Below, one piece after another: positions 1-10,072 of a stretch of DNA of 64,000 bases. The stretch covers positions 1 to 64,000 of the forward strand of contig JAWKOL010000027.1 of NCBI GenBank assembly GCA_041391225.1. Direction: 5' to 3'. The notes under the pieces were generated by a model, which worked only from the letters and a program-made list of their open reading frames with translations, was not told the origin of the DNA and searched no databases. Every line of letters begins with the position of its first letter. The first letter of the stretch is position 1. The DNA comes from RI-153 sp041391225 (GTDB taxonomy: Bacteria > Chloroflexota > Anaerolineae > Caldilineales > Caldilineaceae). Both the position numbers and the translations under genes were made by a program.

Positions 1-128
1 TCTCTTGCGATTTCCGTCTCGTTGATGCTGTTGGTCATGGCAATCCAATTCTCCGCAGCCATCGCCACGAGAAAGAGGGCGATGATACCGAAGGCCACTA
101 GCATCTTGTTGAAAATGGTCCACTTCAT
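1..128 (-). CDS. N-terminus of a membrane-anchored sensor (chemoreceptor or histidine kinase), cut by window edge
   Basis: Reading leftward from an ATG at 128, 42 codons stay open to the window edge. The start MKWTIFNKMLVAFGIIALF runs into a single hydrophobic segment (about residues 5-24), then a polar stretch with Asn/Thr/Glu. A short positively charged start, one membrane segment and a helical periplasmic stretch is how methyl-accepting chemotaxis proteins and many sensor kinases begin. A GAAGGAAA ribosome site lies just upstream of the ATG. The catalytic or signalling part is outside the window, so chemoreceptor and kinase cannot be told apart. Confidence 0.55.
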   Translation of the reverse strand, partial: MKWTIFNKMLVAFGIIALFLVAMAAENWIAMTNSINETEIAR

Positions 129-467
129 GTGAGATTTCCTTCATTTGGATACGATCGGGCAAAATAGGTTCAGGAGACAACAGATAGGGCCATCGCCGGT
201 AGGCTCTCTAGCCTGAAGATTACCTAAAGACACCAGCTGTATCTATCATCATGGAATAGAATCGGCTGGATCGGCATTTACATCCATACGCAAAAACACT
301 GGAACGCTTATTATTTTGTAAGTCTTTTTATATTTGCTACATATAAACACATACAAACCACTGTCATCTGCGTGGAGGATGTCATTCGGCCAAGCCTCAA
401 CGGTCGGCAACAGATTCCCACAACAGATACCGACAAGAGATGAAGTGGAGAATCGAGAAAGTTGCCC
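129..467. other. AT-rich divergent intergenic region
   Basis: No gene is visible in this 339-base gap between divergent genes. It is locally AT-rich around 300-350, unlike the GC-rich surroundings. TTGTAA (316-321) followed after 16 bases by TACATA (338-343) is a possible sigma-70-type promoter for the rightward gene. Reading frames crossing the gap have no ribosome site or recognisable product. Confidence 0.35.
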
Positions 468-923
468 ATGCGCCTGGAAGTCTTCTGCCTCTGTGACGCC
501 GCCACTACCCATGCAGGCAAACTCAACTTGCTGGGTACGTTCGACACCATCATGGCGCGCGAGATGCCGGTGGTACATCCCAGTTGCGCCATCGCGCTGC
601 GTATCCGCTGGGATCGCATCGAATCCAACACCAATCACCGGCTGGCCATCCAGTTCGTCGATGAAGACGGCCACGAGGTCATCCCGCGCTGGGAAGGCAA
701 CATCGTCGTCAACGCCCCACCAGAGCGCGCCTCCAGCGCCACTGATCTCACGCTGAACTTGCACCGGCTCAAGTTCGAGGGATACGGCCAATACGCCATC
801 GATCTGGCCGTGGACGGGCGAATGGAGGCATCACTGCCGCTCTACGTGCTCCCCATGCCCCAGGACAGCCCACCTCCCCAGCCGCCATCACACGAGCCGC
901 CATCACACGAAAACGGCCATTGA
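468..923 (+). CDS. DUF6941-like conserved protein
   Basis: About 151 residues beginning MRLEVFCLCDAATTHAGKLN. The pattern LxxFxxCDAA...GKLNLLGTFDTI...HPxCAIALRIR, then FVDEDG and LKFxxxGxYxIDLAVDGR, matches my recollection of the DUF6941 family, soluble proteins of unknown function common in Chloroflexota and cyanobacteria. The ATG at 468 is preferred because the family starts M-[KR]-[LV]-E; an in-frame TTG at 462 adds two residues. The C-terminus is Pro/His rich and holds a tandem PPSHE-PPSHE duplication (about 886-915). It ends 12 bases before selA, so the two may be cotranscribed. Confidence 0.65.
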   Translation: MRLEVFCLCDAATTHAGKLNLLGTFDTIMAREMPVVHPSCAIALRIRWDRIESNTNHRLAIQFVDEDGHEVIPRWEGNIVVNAPPERASSATDLTLNLHRLKFEGYGQYAIDLAVDGRMEASLPLYVLPMPQDSPPPQPPSHEPPSHENGH

Positions 924-935
924 GGACGCAGCACC

Positions 936-2352
936 ATGACCAGGAATCGCCATTCGCCGTCGGATCACATTGCACAGCAGGCGTCACTGCGCGCCCTGCC
1001 CTCTGTGGATGCGTTGCTCAAGCTGGATGAACTGCAACCCCTGCGCCACAGCGAAGGATACCAGGCCGTAGCCGACGCCGTACGCCAGGCACTGGACGAA
1101 ACACGGCTCCGCATTCGCAGCGGACACGCCGACGCTGTACCCCCACGATTGGGGTCGCCGGGTCCAGGAGATCCTGCAAGCCGTCGACGCTGCATCGCTG
1201 CGCGTAGTGATCAATGCCACTGGCGTCATCATCCACACGAACTTAGGACGTGCGCCGCTGAGCGACGCCGCCCGCCAGGCCGTTGCGGAACTGGGCCGCG
1301 GTTACACCAATCTCGAATACGATCTGGCAGAGGGTCACCGCGGTAGCCGCTACGATCACGCCCGCACGCTGCTGTGCGAACTCACCGGCGCCGAAGATGC
1401 GCTGGTGGTCAACAACAACGCTGCTGCGGTCTATCTTGTGCTGGCGGCGCTGTGCCAGAGCCGAGAGGTGGTGATCAGCCGCGGCCAGCTGGTGGAGATC
1501 GGCGGCGGCTTCCGCATCCCCGACGTGTTGCGCCAGAGCGGGGCGCGACTGGTGGAAGTGGGGACGACGAACCGCACCCATGCGCGCGATTTCGCCGCCG
1601 CCATCGGCGAAGAGACGGCGGCGCTGATGCGCGTGCATGCCAGCAATTTCAAACAGATGGGCTTCGTCACCCAGCCGGCATTGGCTGATCTGGTGGCAAT
1701 CGCCGCCGACAGTCCTGTCCGCCCACTGGTGATCGACGATCTGGGCAGCGGCACGCTCCTCGACACGGCGGCCTACGGCCTTTCCCCAGAACCTACAGTG
1801 CAGGATAGTGTGGCCGCCGGCGCCGATCTGGTCACCTTTAGCGGGGACAAGCTGCTGGGCGGGCCGCAGGCCGGGCTGATCATCGGCAAGCGCCAGCCAC
1901 TGGCGATCCTACGCAAGCACCCCATGGCCCGCGCCCTGCGCGTGGACAAGATGACGTTGGCCGCCCTGGACGCCACCCTGAGATCATACCGGCGCGGCCA
2001 CGCCGAAGAGGAGATCCCCGTGTGGCGCATGATCTCGGCCCCTTCGGCAGCGCTACAACAGCGCGCCCAAGCCTGGCGACAGAAATTGCACGCCGTCGGC
2101 CTGCCCGCAGTTGTGATCGCGGGAGAAAGCACGGTCGGCGGTGGTAGCCTGCCCGGCGAGACGTTGCCAACCTGGCTGCTGGCGCTGGATCTTGCGCGGC
2201 CCGACGACGCTGCCGCTTTCCTGCGGCGCGCCGATACGCCGGTCATTGTGCGCATCCAGCAGGATCAGCTGCTCCTCGATCCGCGCACCGTCGATCCCGC
2301 CGACGACGACACATTGTTGAACATCCTACTGACGCTGAAAGACGGTACATGA
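936..2352 (+). CDS. selA: L-seryl-tRNA(Sec) selenium transferase (frameshifted)
   Basis: SelA is the PLP enzyme that converts Ser-tRNA(Sec) to Sec-tRNA(Sec) using selenophosphate. The N-terminal helical part (ALPSVDALLKLDEL) reads from the ATG at 936; the core reads in another frame from before 1207 and has INATGVIIHTNLGRAPLS, LVVNNNAAAVYL, DDLGSG and the PLP-lysine motif SGDKLLGGPQAG (Lys codon 1849-1851). The switch lies at a run of five C (1140-1144). Removing one C gives a continuous join ADAVPHDWGRRVQEIL, so a one-base sequencing insertion is the simplest reading. Total length near 470 residues is normal for SelA. Its TGA overlaps the next gene as ATGA. No selB, selD or tRNA(Sec) is visible here, and no selenoprotein was recognised. 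Confidence 0.88.
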
Positions 2353-3189
2353 TAAACACATCCCGAGCGCATGGCTCGTCTACGTGAAGTTAGGCGGATC
2401 ATTGATCACCGACAAACGTCAGGCGGAGACAGGCGCCACGACGTAATCGCACGGCTGGCCCAAGAGATCGCCGAAGCGCGCCGCCGCTCCCCAGATACAC
2501 AATTGATCGTGGGGCATGGATCGGGCAGTTTCGGCCATGGTGGCAGTCGCTACGGAACCCGCGCCGGCGTGTACACGTCTGATGGATGGTACGGTTTCGC
2601 CGCCACCGCCGACGCCGCCGCCCGTCTCAACCGCATCATCACGGCGGCGTTGTTGGCCGCGGATGTCCCGGCGTGGACGATTCAGCCCAGTGTGGCGTTG
2701 CGCTGCCACGATGGGCAGATCGAAGACGGTCCGCTTGCCGCGGTGCAGACAGCGCTGGCGCACGGCCTGGTGCCGGTTGTCCACGGCGATGTGGCGCTGG
2801 ACGATGTCCGCGGCGGCACCATTGCCAGCACCGAGGAGATCTTCGAGTGGCTGGCGCTGCATCTGACACCAGGGCGCATCGTCCTTGCAGGCGAAGTGGA
2901 CGGCGTCTACACCGGCGATCCGCAGCGCGATCCGTCGGCGCAGCGCATCACCGAAATCACACCGCAGACACTTGCCGCCAGCCGGTCTGGTTTGGGCGGC
3001 AGTTTCGGCACCGACGTCACCGGCGGGATGGCGGCCAAAGTGGAACAGGCCATGCGCATGGCCCAGCGGCACGCCGGGCTGGAAGTGCTGATCTGTAGCG
3101 GCTTGCAGCCCTCGACGTTGCTCCATGCGCTGCTCCCCGCGCTGGCCGACGAGGACGCGATGCCGGGGACTGTCGTTCGCGCGACGTAG
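2349..3189 (+). CDS. Isopentenyl phosphate kinase (two frameshifts)
   Basis: This amino-acid-kinase-fold enzyme phosphorylates isopentenyl phosphate to isopentenyl diphosphate, the last step of the alternative mevalonate route. Visible motifs are VKLGGSLITDK (Gly-rich nucleotide loop), VGHGSGSFGHGG, where the His after GSGSFG is the substrate-binding His that marks IPKs, VVHGDVALD, STEEIF and LAGEVDGVYTGDP. The N-terminal motif reads in a different frame from the rest; restoring one C near 2437 joins them (ETGAHDVIARLAQEI). Another base is missing between the ATG at 2349, which overlaps the selA stop as ATGA, and 2372. IPK in bacteria is mainly known from Chloroflexota, which supports the taxonomic placement. 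Confidence 0.82.
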
Positions 3190-3204
3190 GATGCTTGCCG
3201 GTGG

Positions 3205-3250
3205 GTTGAGATTGGGCGATTAGGTGATTGAGAGATTGGGCGATTATAAT
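3205..3250. repeat. GATTGGGCGATTAGG-type repeat cluster ending in a -10-like TATAAT
   Basis: Tandem GATTGGGCGATTA-like words (3210-3245) also occur at 40360-40395, 41675-41700, 45013-45053 and 60472-60560. Here the cluster ends in TATAAT (3245-3250), 57 bases before rseP, so it may include that gene's -10 element. No good -35 hexamer is spaced correctly. Confidence 0.5.
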
Positions 3251-3306
3251 ACCGGCGTTTGAGTCGGCGTTTCACTTGGCAGAGGGTTCAACTGCCTGAG
3301 GATATT

Positions 3307-4661
3307 ATGCTACTAACCATTGTGTCGTTTTTGCTGCTATTGGGCATTTTGATGTTCTTCCACGAACTGGGCCACTACTGGATCGCCCGGCGCAACAACA
3401 TCGAAGTGGAAGAGTTCGGCGTCTTCGGTTTTCCGCCGCGCATCGTTAAGCTTTTCACCTACAAGGGGACGGACTTCACGCTGAACGCCATCCCGCTGGG
3501 CGCTTTCGTGCGCATGAAAGGCGAGGACATGGGCGACAGGGCGCCAGGCTCGTTCAACGCCGCCAGTGCAGGCGCGCGCGCCGCCGTGTTGGTGGCAGGG
3601 CCGGTGATGAATTTCCTACTGGCCTTCCTCTTTTCGATCTTCAGCGTGATGTCGGGCTTTCCGGCGGCTGTGGCCAACCCGCAAGTCACTTCGGTGACCG
3701 GCGCCGGTGTTGCCGCGCAGGCGGGCTTGCAGGCCGGAGACGTAATCCTTTCGGCGGACGGCGAACCTGTCTACGTGGGCCACGACGGCGCGTTGGTGGA
3801 TACCAATCGGGCCGATTTTGAAGTGAGCACAGCGGACGGGCTGACCATCGTGCGCGACGGCGCAATCACCACGCTGCCGTTGCCCAGCGGCGTATCTCGC
3901 CAAGACGTGCTCGATTCGAGTGTGGTGGAACCTGTGTTGCTGACCCGCGTCACAGTTGTGGCCGACAACTCGCCCGCCCAAGAAGCCGGTATGCAAGCCG
4001 GTGATATCGTCTACGCCGTCAACGGGGACGTGGTGACGCCATCCAATTCGCTGGGCTCGATGGTTTCGCAATACCCCGACAGCGAGGTGACACTGACGAT
4101 CCTGCGGCGGCACACAATGGCTCGAACGTCGATGTCTTTGCCCGCGCCAACCCGCCCGCCGGCGAAGGATCGATGGGCGTGGGGATCGATGCTCGCCCAG
4201 TGCTGGCGTCGGTCTCTGTGGGCGAGGCAATTGTGCGCGGCGTCACTGGGATCGTCGATTACGTGGGCATGGTGGTGGCGCTACCGGCCATGCTCATCTC
4301 CGGCCAGATGTCGGCCAGCGACGCCGGAATCTCTGGCCCGGTAGGCATTGCGCAGATGGTGGGGGGCGCAGTCAGCGCCACCGCCGACACCGGCGTCTGG
4401 TTCCCGATCTGGCAATTGGCCGCGATCATCAGCGCCGGCCTGGCCGTAGCCAACCTGTTACCCATCCCGGCACTGGATGGTGGCCGTCTACTCTTCATCG
4501 CGGTTGAGAAACTGCGCGGACGCCGCCTCGATCCCGAAAAGGAAGGCGTGATTCATCTGTTGGGCTTTGCCCTCCTGCTGGGCCTGATGGTGGTGGTGAC
4601 CATCAGCGACATTCGATCTGGGCCTGAGGCCATCGACTGGGGTCGCATCATCGGCCAGTAA
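3307..4661 (+). CDS. rseP: Site-2 membrane protease RseP/M50 family (frameshifted)
   Basis: Intramembrane zinc protease of the S2P/M50 family. The start MLLTIVSFLLLLGILMFFHE contains the zinc motif HELGH inside the first membrane helix. Two PDZ-like regions follow (about residues 130-190 and 220-270, with AQAGLQAGDVILSADG and AQEAGMQAGDIVYAVNG). The third metal ligand motif NLLPIPALDGG lies near 4460-4490, with closing membrane helices. The frame changes between about 4100 and 4120: the second PDZ domain reads in one frame and the C-terminal helices in another, and one base restores continuity. Combined length near 450 residues is normal. In other bacteria such proteases release anti-sigma factors; the substrate here is unknown. 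Confidence 0.85.
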
Positions 4662-4702
4662 TCGGCAGATTCAGCATTTGTCCTCTAGACAAGGATGCCT
4701 TG

Positions 4703-6656
4703 ATGTCTACACCTTCACCGGAACAGCCGGAAGGTAGGCCGCAGCCGGTCTATTCACCGGCGGGCCGTCGGCCGGCAACGTCTGAACAGCCGACGTTGCC
4801 AGGCCAACACGCCTCAGTGCGAGAGGACCGAGCCGACGTTGCCCATCGTGTGACGAACCCGTCGGCGCCAATCAGGCGGTCTGCCCGCAGTGTGGATCAC
4901 GTTTGCACAAGCGCCCAACACAGATCCGCTGTCGTCACTGCGGGCAGCGGGCTTCGTCTCAGTTGGTCCTTTGCCCGAGTTGCGGGAAACGGGATTACAG
5001 GCAGCGCCGTCTCGCCTGATCACATTGGGGCTGCCTGCGCTGGTGGTTGCCCTGTTTGCGCTGGTGCTGTCGGGCCAATTCGGCGATCCCTTTGGGTGGG
5101 CGCAGCAGCAGATGAGCGGCGGCCTACAGGTGATCAACAACATCGCCATCACGCCTGTCTCCGCGGAGGAGACGCAGAACGCCGGCGACGCCACACAAAA
5201 CAACGGCGCACTGGTGGCGCTACGAGCTATCGGCGCCGAAGACGAGCCGACAGCAAGCACCTTAGAAGAGATCGCAGCCAACGCGGCCGAAGACGATACC
5301 ATCCAGCCCAACGTGGCTGTCGGGAACGAACCTCCGGCGCAGACGCCCAGCACCACGCCCGAAGTTGCGGGTGAAGTGGCCGCAGAACCCGCACCTGCGA
5401 CAGAGACACCGACCGAGACGCCCACCGAAGCGCCCACTGAAGCCCCAACGGCAACACCACAGCCCACCGACACACCTGAGCCAACCAACACAGCCGCCCC
5501 AACCGAAACGGCAACCGCTACGGCAAGTGCCACAGCCACGGCTACCTCCACGTCCGCGGTGACACCGTCGCGCACGCCCACAGCCACGCGCACTGCTCGC
5601 ACGGGCACGTCAACTGTGACGGCGACCGCCAGGGCGACATCTGCCGCTACATCTAATTCTGTAGCGGTGGCGGCGCAACAGACGACCACGACAGCCACAG
5701 CCACACCGACGACCACCGGGGATACTGCCGACGTGCGGGCCACGCTCGACGCTGTCCGCGCCGGGCTGACGGCGACGGCGGCGGCGCGCGCCTCTGCCAC
5801 AGCCACGCCGACACCCACATCAACACCCTCGCCCACTTCACAGCCATCCACCAGCTACACCGTGCGCAGCGGAGACACACTCGTGGGCATCGCCGCCCGT
5901 TTCGACATCACCACCGAAGCGCTGATGCAGGCCAACGGCATGTCCGCTGCAACCGCGGGCAACCTTCAAGTGGGCCGCGTACTGGTGATCCCTGGTGTCG
6001 CCGGGCCGGAGGATCAAGAAACGCAGACGTACGAAGTGCGCACCGGTGACACACTGGTGGGCATCGCCCTGCGTTTCAACGTGACCACCGAGGCGCTGAT
6101 CCGGATCAACGGCTTCTCAGATGAACAGGCGCGCACGATTCGCCCCGGCCAGGTGATCGTGATCCCCACCGGATCGGGCAGCGGCTCCAGCCAGGTGCAA
6201 CCGGTCGCTACACCGGCACAAGCAACCCCCACACGCACGCCTACGCCATCTGCAAGTTCGTCGACTTCCTCTGTGACGGCGTCCGGCGGCCCCCTTAGCC
6301 AAGATGTGCTCAGCGCGATAAGCGTCACACCTTTCGAGCCGGGCGACAACAGCAGCGTCGCCGGCAGGGTCGCGTTTCGCTGGCGGTCGACCACCACACT
6401 GCCCGAAGGGGTGCTATACGAACTCGTCTTCTGGAAGGCCGGCCAGGATCCCGTCAACGATGGGTTTGGGCTGGCAGCACCTACTGCCGAAATGTCTGTG
6501 GTGCTCGATTTGGATCTGCTCCATGTTGCGCCTGGTTTTCCACTTGACTTCGGTCAGTACGAATGGGGATTGTTGCTCGTACGCACCGAACCCGCTTACG
6601 AGCGACTCGAATACGCAGGCGGTGGATTCCTGGTCACATATGAACCTGTGGAGTGA
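4703..6656 (+). CDS. Zinc-ribbon, membrane, double-LysM surface protein (frameshifted)
   Basis: Modular membrane protein. An AAGGA site (4691-4695) precedes the ATG. A Cys-rich segment read across 4840-4990 has CPSC, CPQCG, CRHCG and CPSCGK pairs, that is two or three cytoplasmic zinc ribbons. Next come a membrane helix (LITLGLPALVVALFALVL), a long Thr/Ala/Pro linker (about 5380-5840), two LysM domains (SYTVRSGDTLVGIAARF near 5860 and TYEVRTGDTLVGIALRF near 6030, each ending in a VIP motif) and a beta-rich C-terminal domain. LysM binds peptidoglycan or chitin-like glycans. Frame changes lie between 4783 and 4840 and near 4995. It has the same architecture as the gene at 20511. An Rho-independent terminator follows. 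Confidence 0.75.
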
Positions 6657-6699
6657 TCACCGGCTCTAGGTTGCAGATTCGATCATGTGATACAATGTG

Positions 6700-6726
6700 C
6701 GGGCGGATTCTTCCGCCCGTTTTTTG
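6700..6726 (+). terminator. Rho-independent terminator
   Basis: A 7 bp stem GGGCGGA/TCCGCCC (6701-6707 and 6712-6718) with a 4-base loop is followed by GTTTTTT. It terminates the LysM gene ending at 6656, and it argues against any start for the next gene upstream of 6727. Confidence 0.85.
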
Positions 6727-6765
6727 TGCTTCACTCTGCAAGACAGAGGAACCAAGGACCTGTTT

Positions 6766-7752
6766 GTGACAACGAAGACTTCTCTGTCGGTGGAAAAACT
6801 GTTAGAAAAACTAATCACCGACGAAACGCCACCCACATTGCAAGATCTTAGCGCCTTCTCCGATCTCTCCCGATCCAACTGGGGGCGAGTCCGCGAGATG
6901 TGGTCGGCCATCCCTGAGCAACGGCGTTTTGAAGCGGTGCAGTTGTTGGTCGAAGCCGCCTACGAAGACATTCAACTCCAGCTTGGTCGCCTGCTGCGCG
7001 TGGCGCTGGAAGATGACAGCGAACGCGTGCGCGCCGTCGCCATCGCCGGCCTGTGGGAAGACACCAGCGAGGATCTCATCGGTCCGCTGGTACAGACGCT
7101 CCACAACGATCCCAGCCAGATCGTGCGCGGACTCGCTGCCGGCGCGCTGGGACCGTTCATCCTTGGCGGCGAGTTGGAAGAGATCGACGCCGCCCAGGCC
7201 ATGCGCGCCGAAGAAGCGCTGCTCGCCGTCCTGCGCAATGACGAAGAACCGCTGTCGGTGCAGTGCCAGGCCCTGGAAAGTCTCTCGTTCTCCGGTGAAG
7301 CCGGCGTGCGCCAGTTGATCGAAGACGCCTACTACTCGCCGTACGACGAGATGCAAGTGAGCGCGCTGGTGGCGATGGGGCGTAGCGCCGACACACGCTG
7401 GCGCAGCGCGGCCCAACAGGAATTGGACAACTCATCGCCCGAGATCCGCGCCGCCGCTGCTCGCACCTGCGGTGAACTCGAAGCCGTCAATGCCCTCGAC
7501 GACATCTTGAACTTGCTGGCCGACGAAGACAAAAACGTGCGCCTGGCCGCTATCTTCGCGCTCAGCCACATCGGCGGCGACGAGGCCGAAGACGCGCTCA
7601 ACGCCATGCTCGAAAGCGAAGATCCAGACGAGGTCATCGCGGCCGAAGACGCGCTGGAAGAGATCGTCTTCTTCGGCGATACCGATGCCATCCCCCTCTT
7701 CGACGAGAGCCAGGACGAGTGGGAAACCGACGACGATATCGACGAATGGTAA
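6766..7752 (+). CDS. HEAT-repeat protein
   Basis: About 329 residues, acidic, built of alpha-helical HEAT/PBS-lyase-type repeats, for example ERVRAVAIAGLWEDTSEDLI, PSQIVRGLAAGALGPF, DEMQVSALVAMGRSA, PEIRAAAARTCGELE and KNVRLAAIFALSHIGG. Such solenoids mediate protein contacts and have no catalytic residues. GTG at 6766 is chosen because AAGGAC stands 7 bases before it and the terminator at 6700-6726 rules out the longer frame from 6697. It is first of a same-strand run to 11842. The last 15 residues are almost all acidic. Confidence 0.75.
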   Translation: MTTKTSLSVEKLLEKLITDETPPTLQDLSAFSDLSRSNWGRVREMWSAIPEQRRFEAVQLLVEAAYEDIQLQLGRLLRVALEDDSERVRAVAIAGLWEDTSEDLIGPLVQTLHNDPSQIVRGLAAGALGPFILGGELEEIDAAQAMRAEEALLAVLRNDEEPLSVQCQALESLSFSGEAGVRQLIEDAYYSPYDEMQVSALVAMGRSADTRWRSAAQQELDNSSPEIRAAAARTCGELEAVNALDDILNLLADEDKNVRLAAIFALSHIGGDEAEDALNAMLESEDPDEVIAAEDALEEIVFFGDTDAIPLFDESQDEWETDDDIDEW

Positions 7753-7806
7753 CCCGACTGAATCCTACGGGAACCCATCCATCACGCTCACCGTTGAGGA
7801 TGTAAC

Positions 7807-8148
7807 TTGAACCTGAAGTTGAAGCGACTGGTGCGCACACAGAGTTCGGAACAGTACGCGCTCTTCGATCTTGACCAGATCGACGCCAACCGCCAACCGC
7901 TGACCATCGGCAAGCTCGATCTACACTACACCGGCGAAGGCACCTACGGCACCATCCTGCTGTGGGACGACGCATCCCGTCGGCTCAAGCCGGAGCAGCG
8001 GCGGTCTTTCATTCGGGCGCTGCTCTCGGATCTGGTGTTGCCAATGGGCGTCCCCAACGAATACGTGGTGGAGTTTTTCGCGCCCGATCTCAACGGCTAC
8101 GAGGTCTTCCATAACCTCGAAGAAGAAGACGAAGAAATCGACGAATAG
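7807..8148 (+). CDS. Small conserved hypothetical protein (113 aa)
   Basis: Starts at TTG (7807) with GAGG about 7 bases upstream. It reads MNLKLKRLVRTQSSEQYALF, a compact alpha/beta sequence with GEGTYGTILLWDD and a very acidic tail (NLEEEDEEIDE). I do not recognise a family or active site. It lies 54 bases after the HEAT gene and 59 before the TPR gene and shares the acidic C-terminus with the HEAT protein, so a joint role is possible but unproven. Confidence 0.6.
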   Translation: MNLKLKRLVRTQSSEQYALFDLDQIDANRQPLTIGKLDLHYTGEGTYGTILLWDDASRRLKPEQRRSFIRALLSDLVLPMGVPNEYVVEFFAPDLNGYEVFHNLEEEDEEIDE

Positions 8149-8207
8149 CACCGGCGACCGCGCCGCAGCCACACCGGCGCGGACACGGGCTTCTTGTACC
8201 AGACACC

Positions 8208-8771
8208 ATGACAGACAAACACCCCACCCCGCACGATGACCAGTTTTTTCGAGATGCGCTAAACGCAGCCGCGCGCCTGTTGAGCGCCAATCGTCCCGGC
8301 GAAGCGATGCCCATCCTTGAACGGTTGCTCGAACGCTACCCCAACGATGCCGATGTGATCATGAACATGGGTGGCGCGCTGATCCTGCAACGTCGCTGGA
8401 AACAGGCCGTGCGTGTGCTGGAAAACGGCGTCAAACGTCACCCAGACAACGCTTCAATGTGGAGCAATCTGGCCGCCGCCCACCTAGGGACATTGGAAAT
8501 CGCCGGCCCTAAGCAACAGCAACGGGCGATCAAAGCCTACGAACGCGCGCTACAGATCAACCCCCAAACGCCGAATGTCCACTACCACCTGGGCCTGATC
8601 TACAAAGAACGCGGTGACCTGCTCCACGCGCTGGCTCATTTTGAACAGGCCCGCGACGTCAACCCAGCCGACAAAGACGCGGTCCACTGGATCGGGCGCA
8701 TCGAGCACATTCTGGCCAACGTGCAGAAGCAGCAGCCCGACGCCGACACCCGCAGCGAGGATGACGCATGA
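8208..8771 (+). CDS. TPR-repeat protein
   Basis: 187 residues with about three to four tetratricopeptide repeats, such as AMPILERLLERYPNDADVIM, AVRVLENGVKRHPDNASMWS, AYERALQINPQTPNVHYHLG and ALAHFEQARDVNPADKDAV, showing the W/L-G-A-P spacing of TPRs. No signal peptide, so likely a cytoplasmic adaptor. Its stop overlaps the next start as ATGA (8768-8771), indicating translational coupling to the FecR-like membrane protein. Confidence 0.8.
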   Translation: MTDKHPTPHDDQFFRDALNAAARLLSANRPGEAMPILERLLERYPNDADVIMNMGGALILQRRWKQAVRVLENGVKRHPDNASMWSNLAAAHLGTLEIAGPKQQQRAIKAYERALQINPQTPNVHYHLGLIYKERGDLLHALAHFEQARDVNPADKDAVHWIGRIEHILANVQKQQPDADTRSEDDA

Positions 8772-10063
8772 GCGCCGGCCCCACGCTGCCTACCAGCCCC
8801 CCCATCGACGCCGTCGCCACGGCTGCCGAAGAAAAACCCAACCTGTGGCGGAGCAACCCCGAGCGCATGGCGTGGGTGATCCTGCTGCTCGCCTTCGCCG
8901 TCTTCGCGCTGCTGGCGGTGAGCATCCCACTGGCGCTCCAGTACACAATTCGCTACGCCACCGTCGCCCAGGAGATCCAGCTAAACCCCACCGTGGGTAC
9001 GATTCTGCTCTACCCGCCACGCGCCAACGAACCCATCGCCATCACAGCGCCGCGCGACGACGTGAGCGAGGGCAGCCGTTTCGAGGCCGGGCTGACTACC
9101 CAGGGCGAGCTTAGCCTCACCCTCAACCCCAACAGCAGCCTGGCAATGGGGACCATCCACATCTACCAGGGGACTCAGCTTGATCTGTTGCGGGTGCGCC
9201 GTCCGCGATTTGGGCAGAGCGATCAGCCCTACCGCGTGCTGCTGCGCCTCAACGAAGGCACGATCCGCCTCTTCACCAACAGCGGGCAGGAACGGCCACT
9301 GCTGGTGGAAGTGGAGACGCCACAGGGCCGCGCCGAACTGGGCGAAGGCGTATACAACTTCACCGTCAACGAAGACGCCACAGACCTGATGGTCTCCTCG
9401 GGCCGGGCTACCCTGCACCACGAAGACGGCGCGCCGGTCAGCGTGACCCAGGGACTGAGATCGGTGATGGGTCTCACTACGCCCCCGTCGCAGCCGGTCG
9501 CGGCGCAGCGCAACCTGATCGAGAACGGCGATCTCAGTCGTCCACTCATCGATACGTGGGAAAGCTACACCGTGGCCGAGCAGAACGTGCAGCCGGGCCG
9601 CGTCGAGATCGAAGAACAGGACGGGCGACGCGTGGCCCACTTCGTCCGCCGCGGCGGCGACAGCGTCCACACCGAAGTAGGCATTCGCCAGCAGATCAAC
9701 GAAGATGTCAACGTCTTCGAATCGCTACGCCTGGAGCTGTACACGAAGATCGACTACCAGAGCCTGGCCGGGGCCGGTTATGTCAGCACAGAATTCCCTG
9801 TGCGCGTGGAGATCAGCTATACCGACATCTACGGCAAAGATCTGGAATGGGGCTACGGCTTCTACTACCGAGACCCCGACACCGGCTGGCCACTCAACAG
9901 CGGCGAGAAGATCCCACAGTCGGCGTGGTACTACTACAGTTCGCCCAACCTCATCGACGAACTGAAAGACACGCGACCGGCGCGCATCAACAGCATCCGC
10001 GTCTATGCCAGCGGTCACAACTACGAATCGATGGTCAGCGGCATCAGCCTCATCGTCGAGTAA
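8768..10063 (+). CDS. FecR-like single-pass membrane protein
   Basis: 431 residues: a short cytoplasmic N-terminus, one membrane helix (MAWVILLLAFAVFALLAV, about residues 37-54), then an extracytoplasmic beta-rich region resembling FecR (LRLNEGTIRLFTNSG, VETPQGRAELGEGVYNFTVN, LMVSSGRATLHHEDG). The C-terminal half (from about residue 250, NLIENGDLSRPLIDTWESY) looks like a carbohydrate-binding jelly-roll. FecR domains usually sense surface signals and relay them to sigma factors; no sigma factor is adjacent, so a structural or glycan-binding role is also possible. Coupled to the TPR gene and 9 bases before the glycosyltransferase. Confidence 0.65.
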   Translation: MSAGPTLPTSPPIDAVATAAEEKPNLWRSNPERMAWVILLLAFAVFALLAVSIPLALQYTIRYATVAQEIQLNPTVGTILLYPPRANEPIAITAPRDDVSEGSRFEAGLTTQGELSLTLNPNSSLAMGTIHIYQGTQLDLLRVRRPRFGQSDQPYRVLLRLNEGTIRLFTNSGQERPLLVEVETPQGRAELGEGVYNFTVNEDATDLMVSSGRATLHHEDGAPVSVTQGLRSVMGLTTPPSQPVAAQRNLIENGDLSRPLIDTWESYTVAEQNVQPGRVEIEEQDGRRVAHFVRRGGDSVHTEVGIRQQINEDVNVFESLRLELYTKIDYQSLAGAGYVSTEFPVRVEISYTDIYGKDLEWGYGFYYRDPDTGWPLNSGEKIPQSAWYYYSSPNLIDELKDTRPARINSIRVYASGHNYESMVSGISLIVE

Positions 10064-10072
10064 CCCACACGC

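Noticed and set aside
936..2352. A selenoprotein gene or SECIS element near selA
   Set aside because: No in-frame TGA flanked by a conserved redox motif and hairpin was recognised in the neighbouring genes; the interruptions there are frameshifts.
4814..5851. Long open frame on the minus strand opposite the LysM protein linker
   Set aside because: It mirrors the Thr/Ala/Pro-rich repeats of the real gene, giving a Val/Ala/Ser low-complexity product with no start signal or family.
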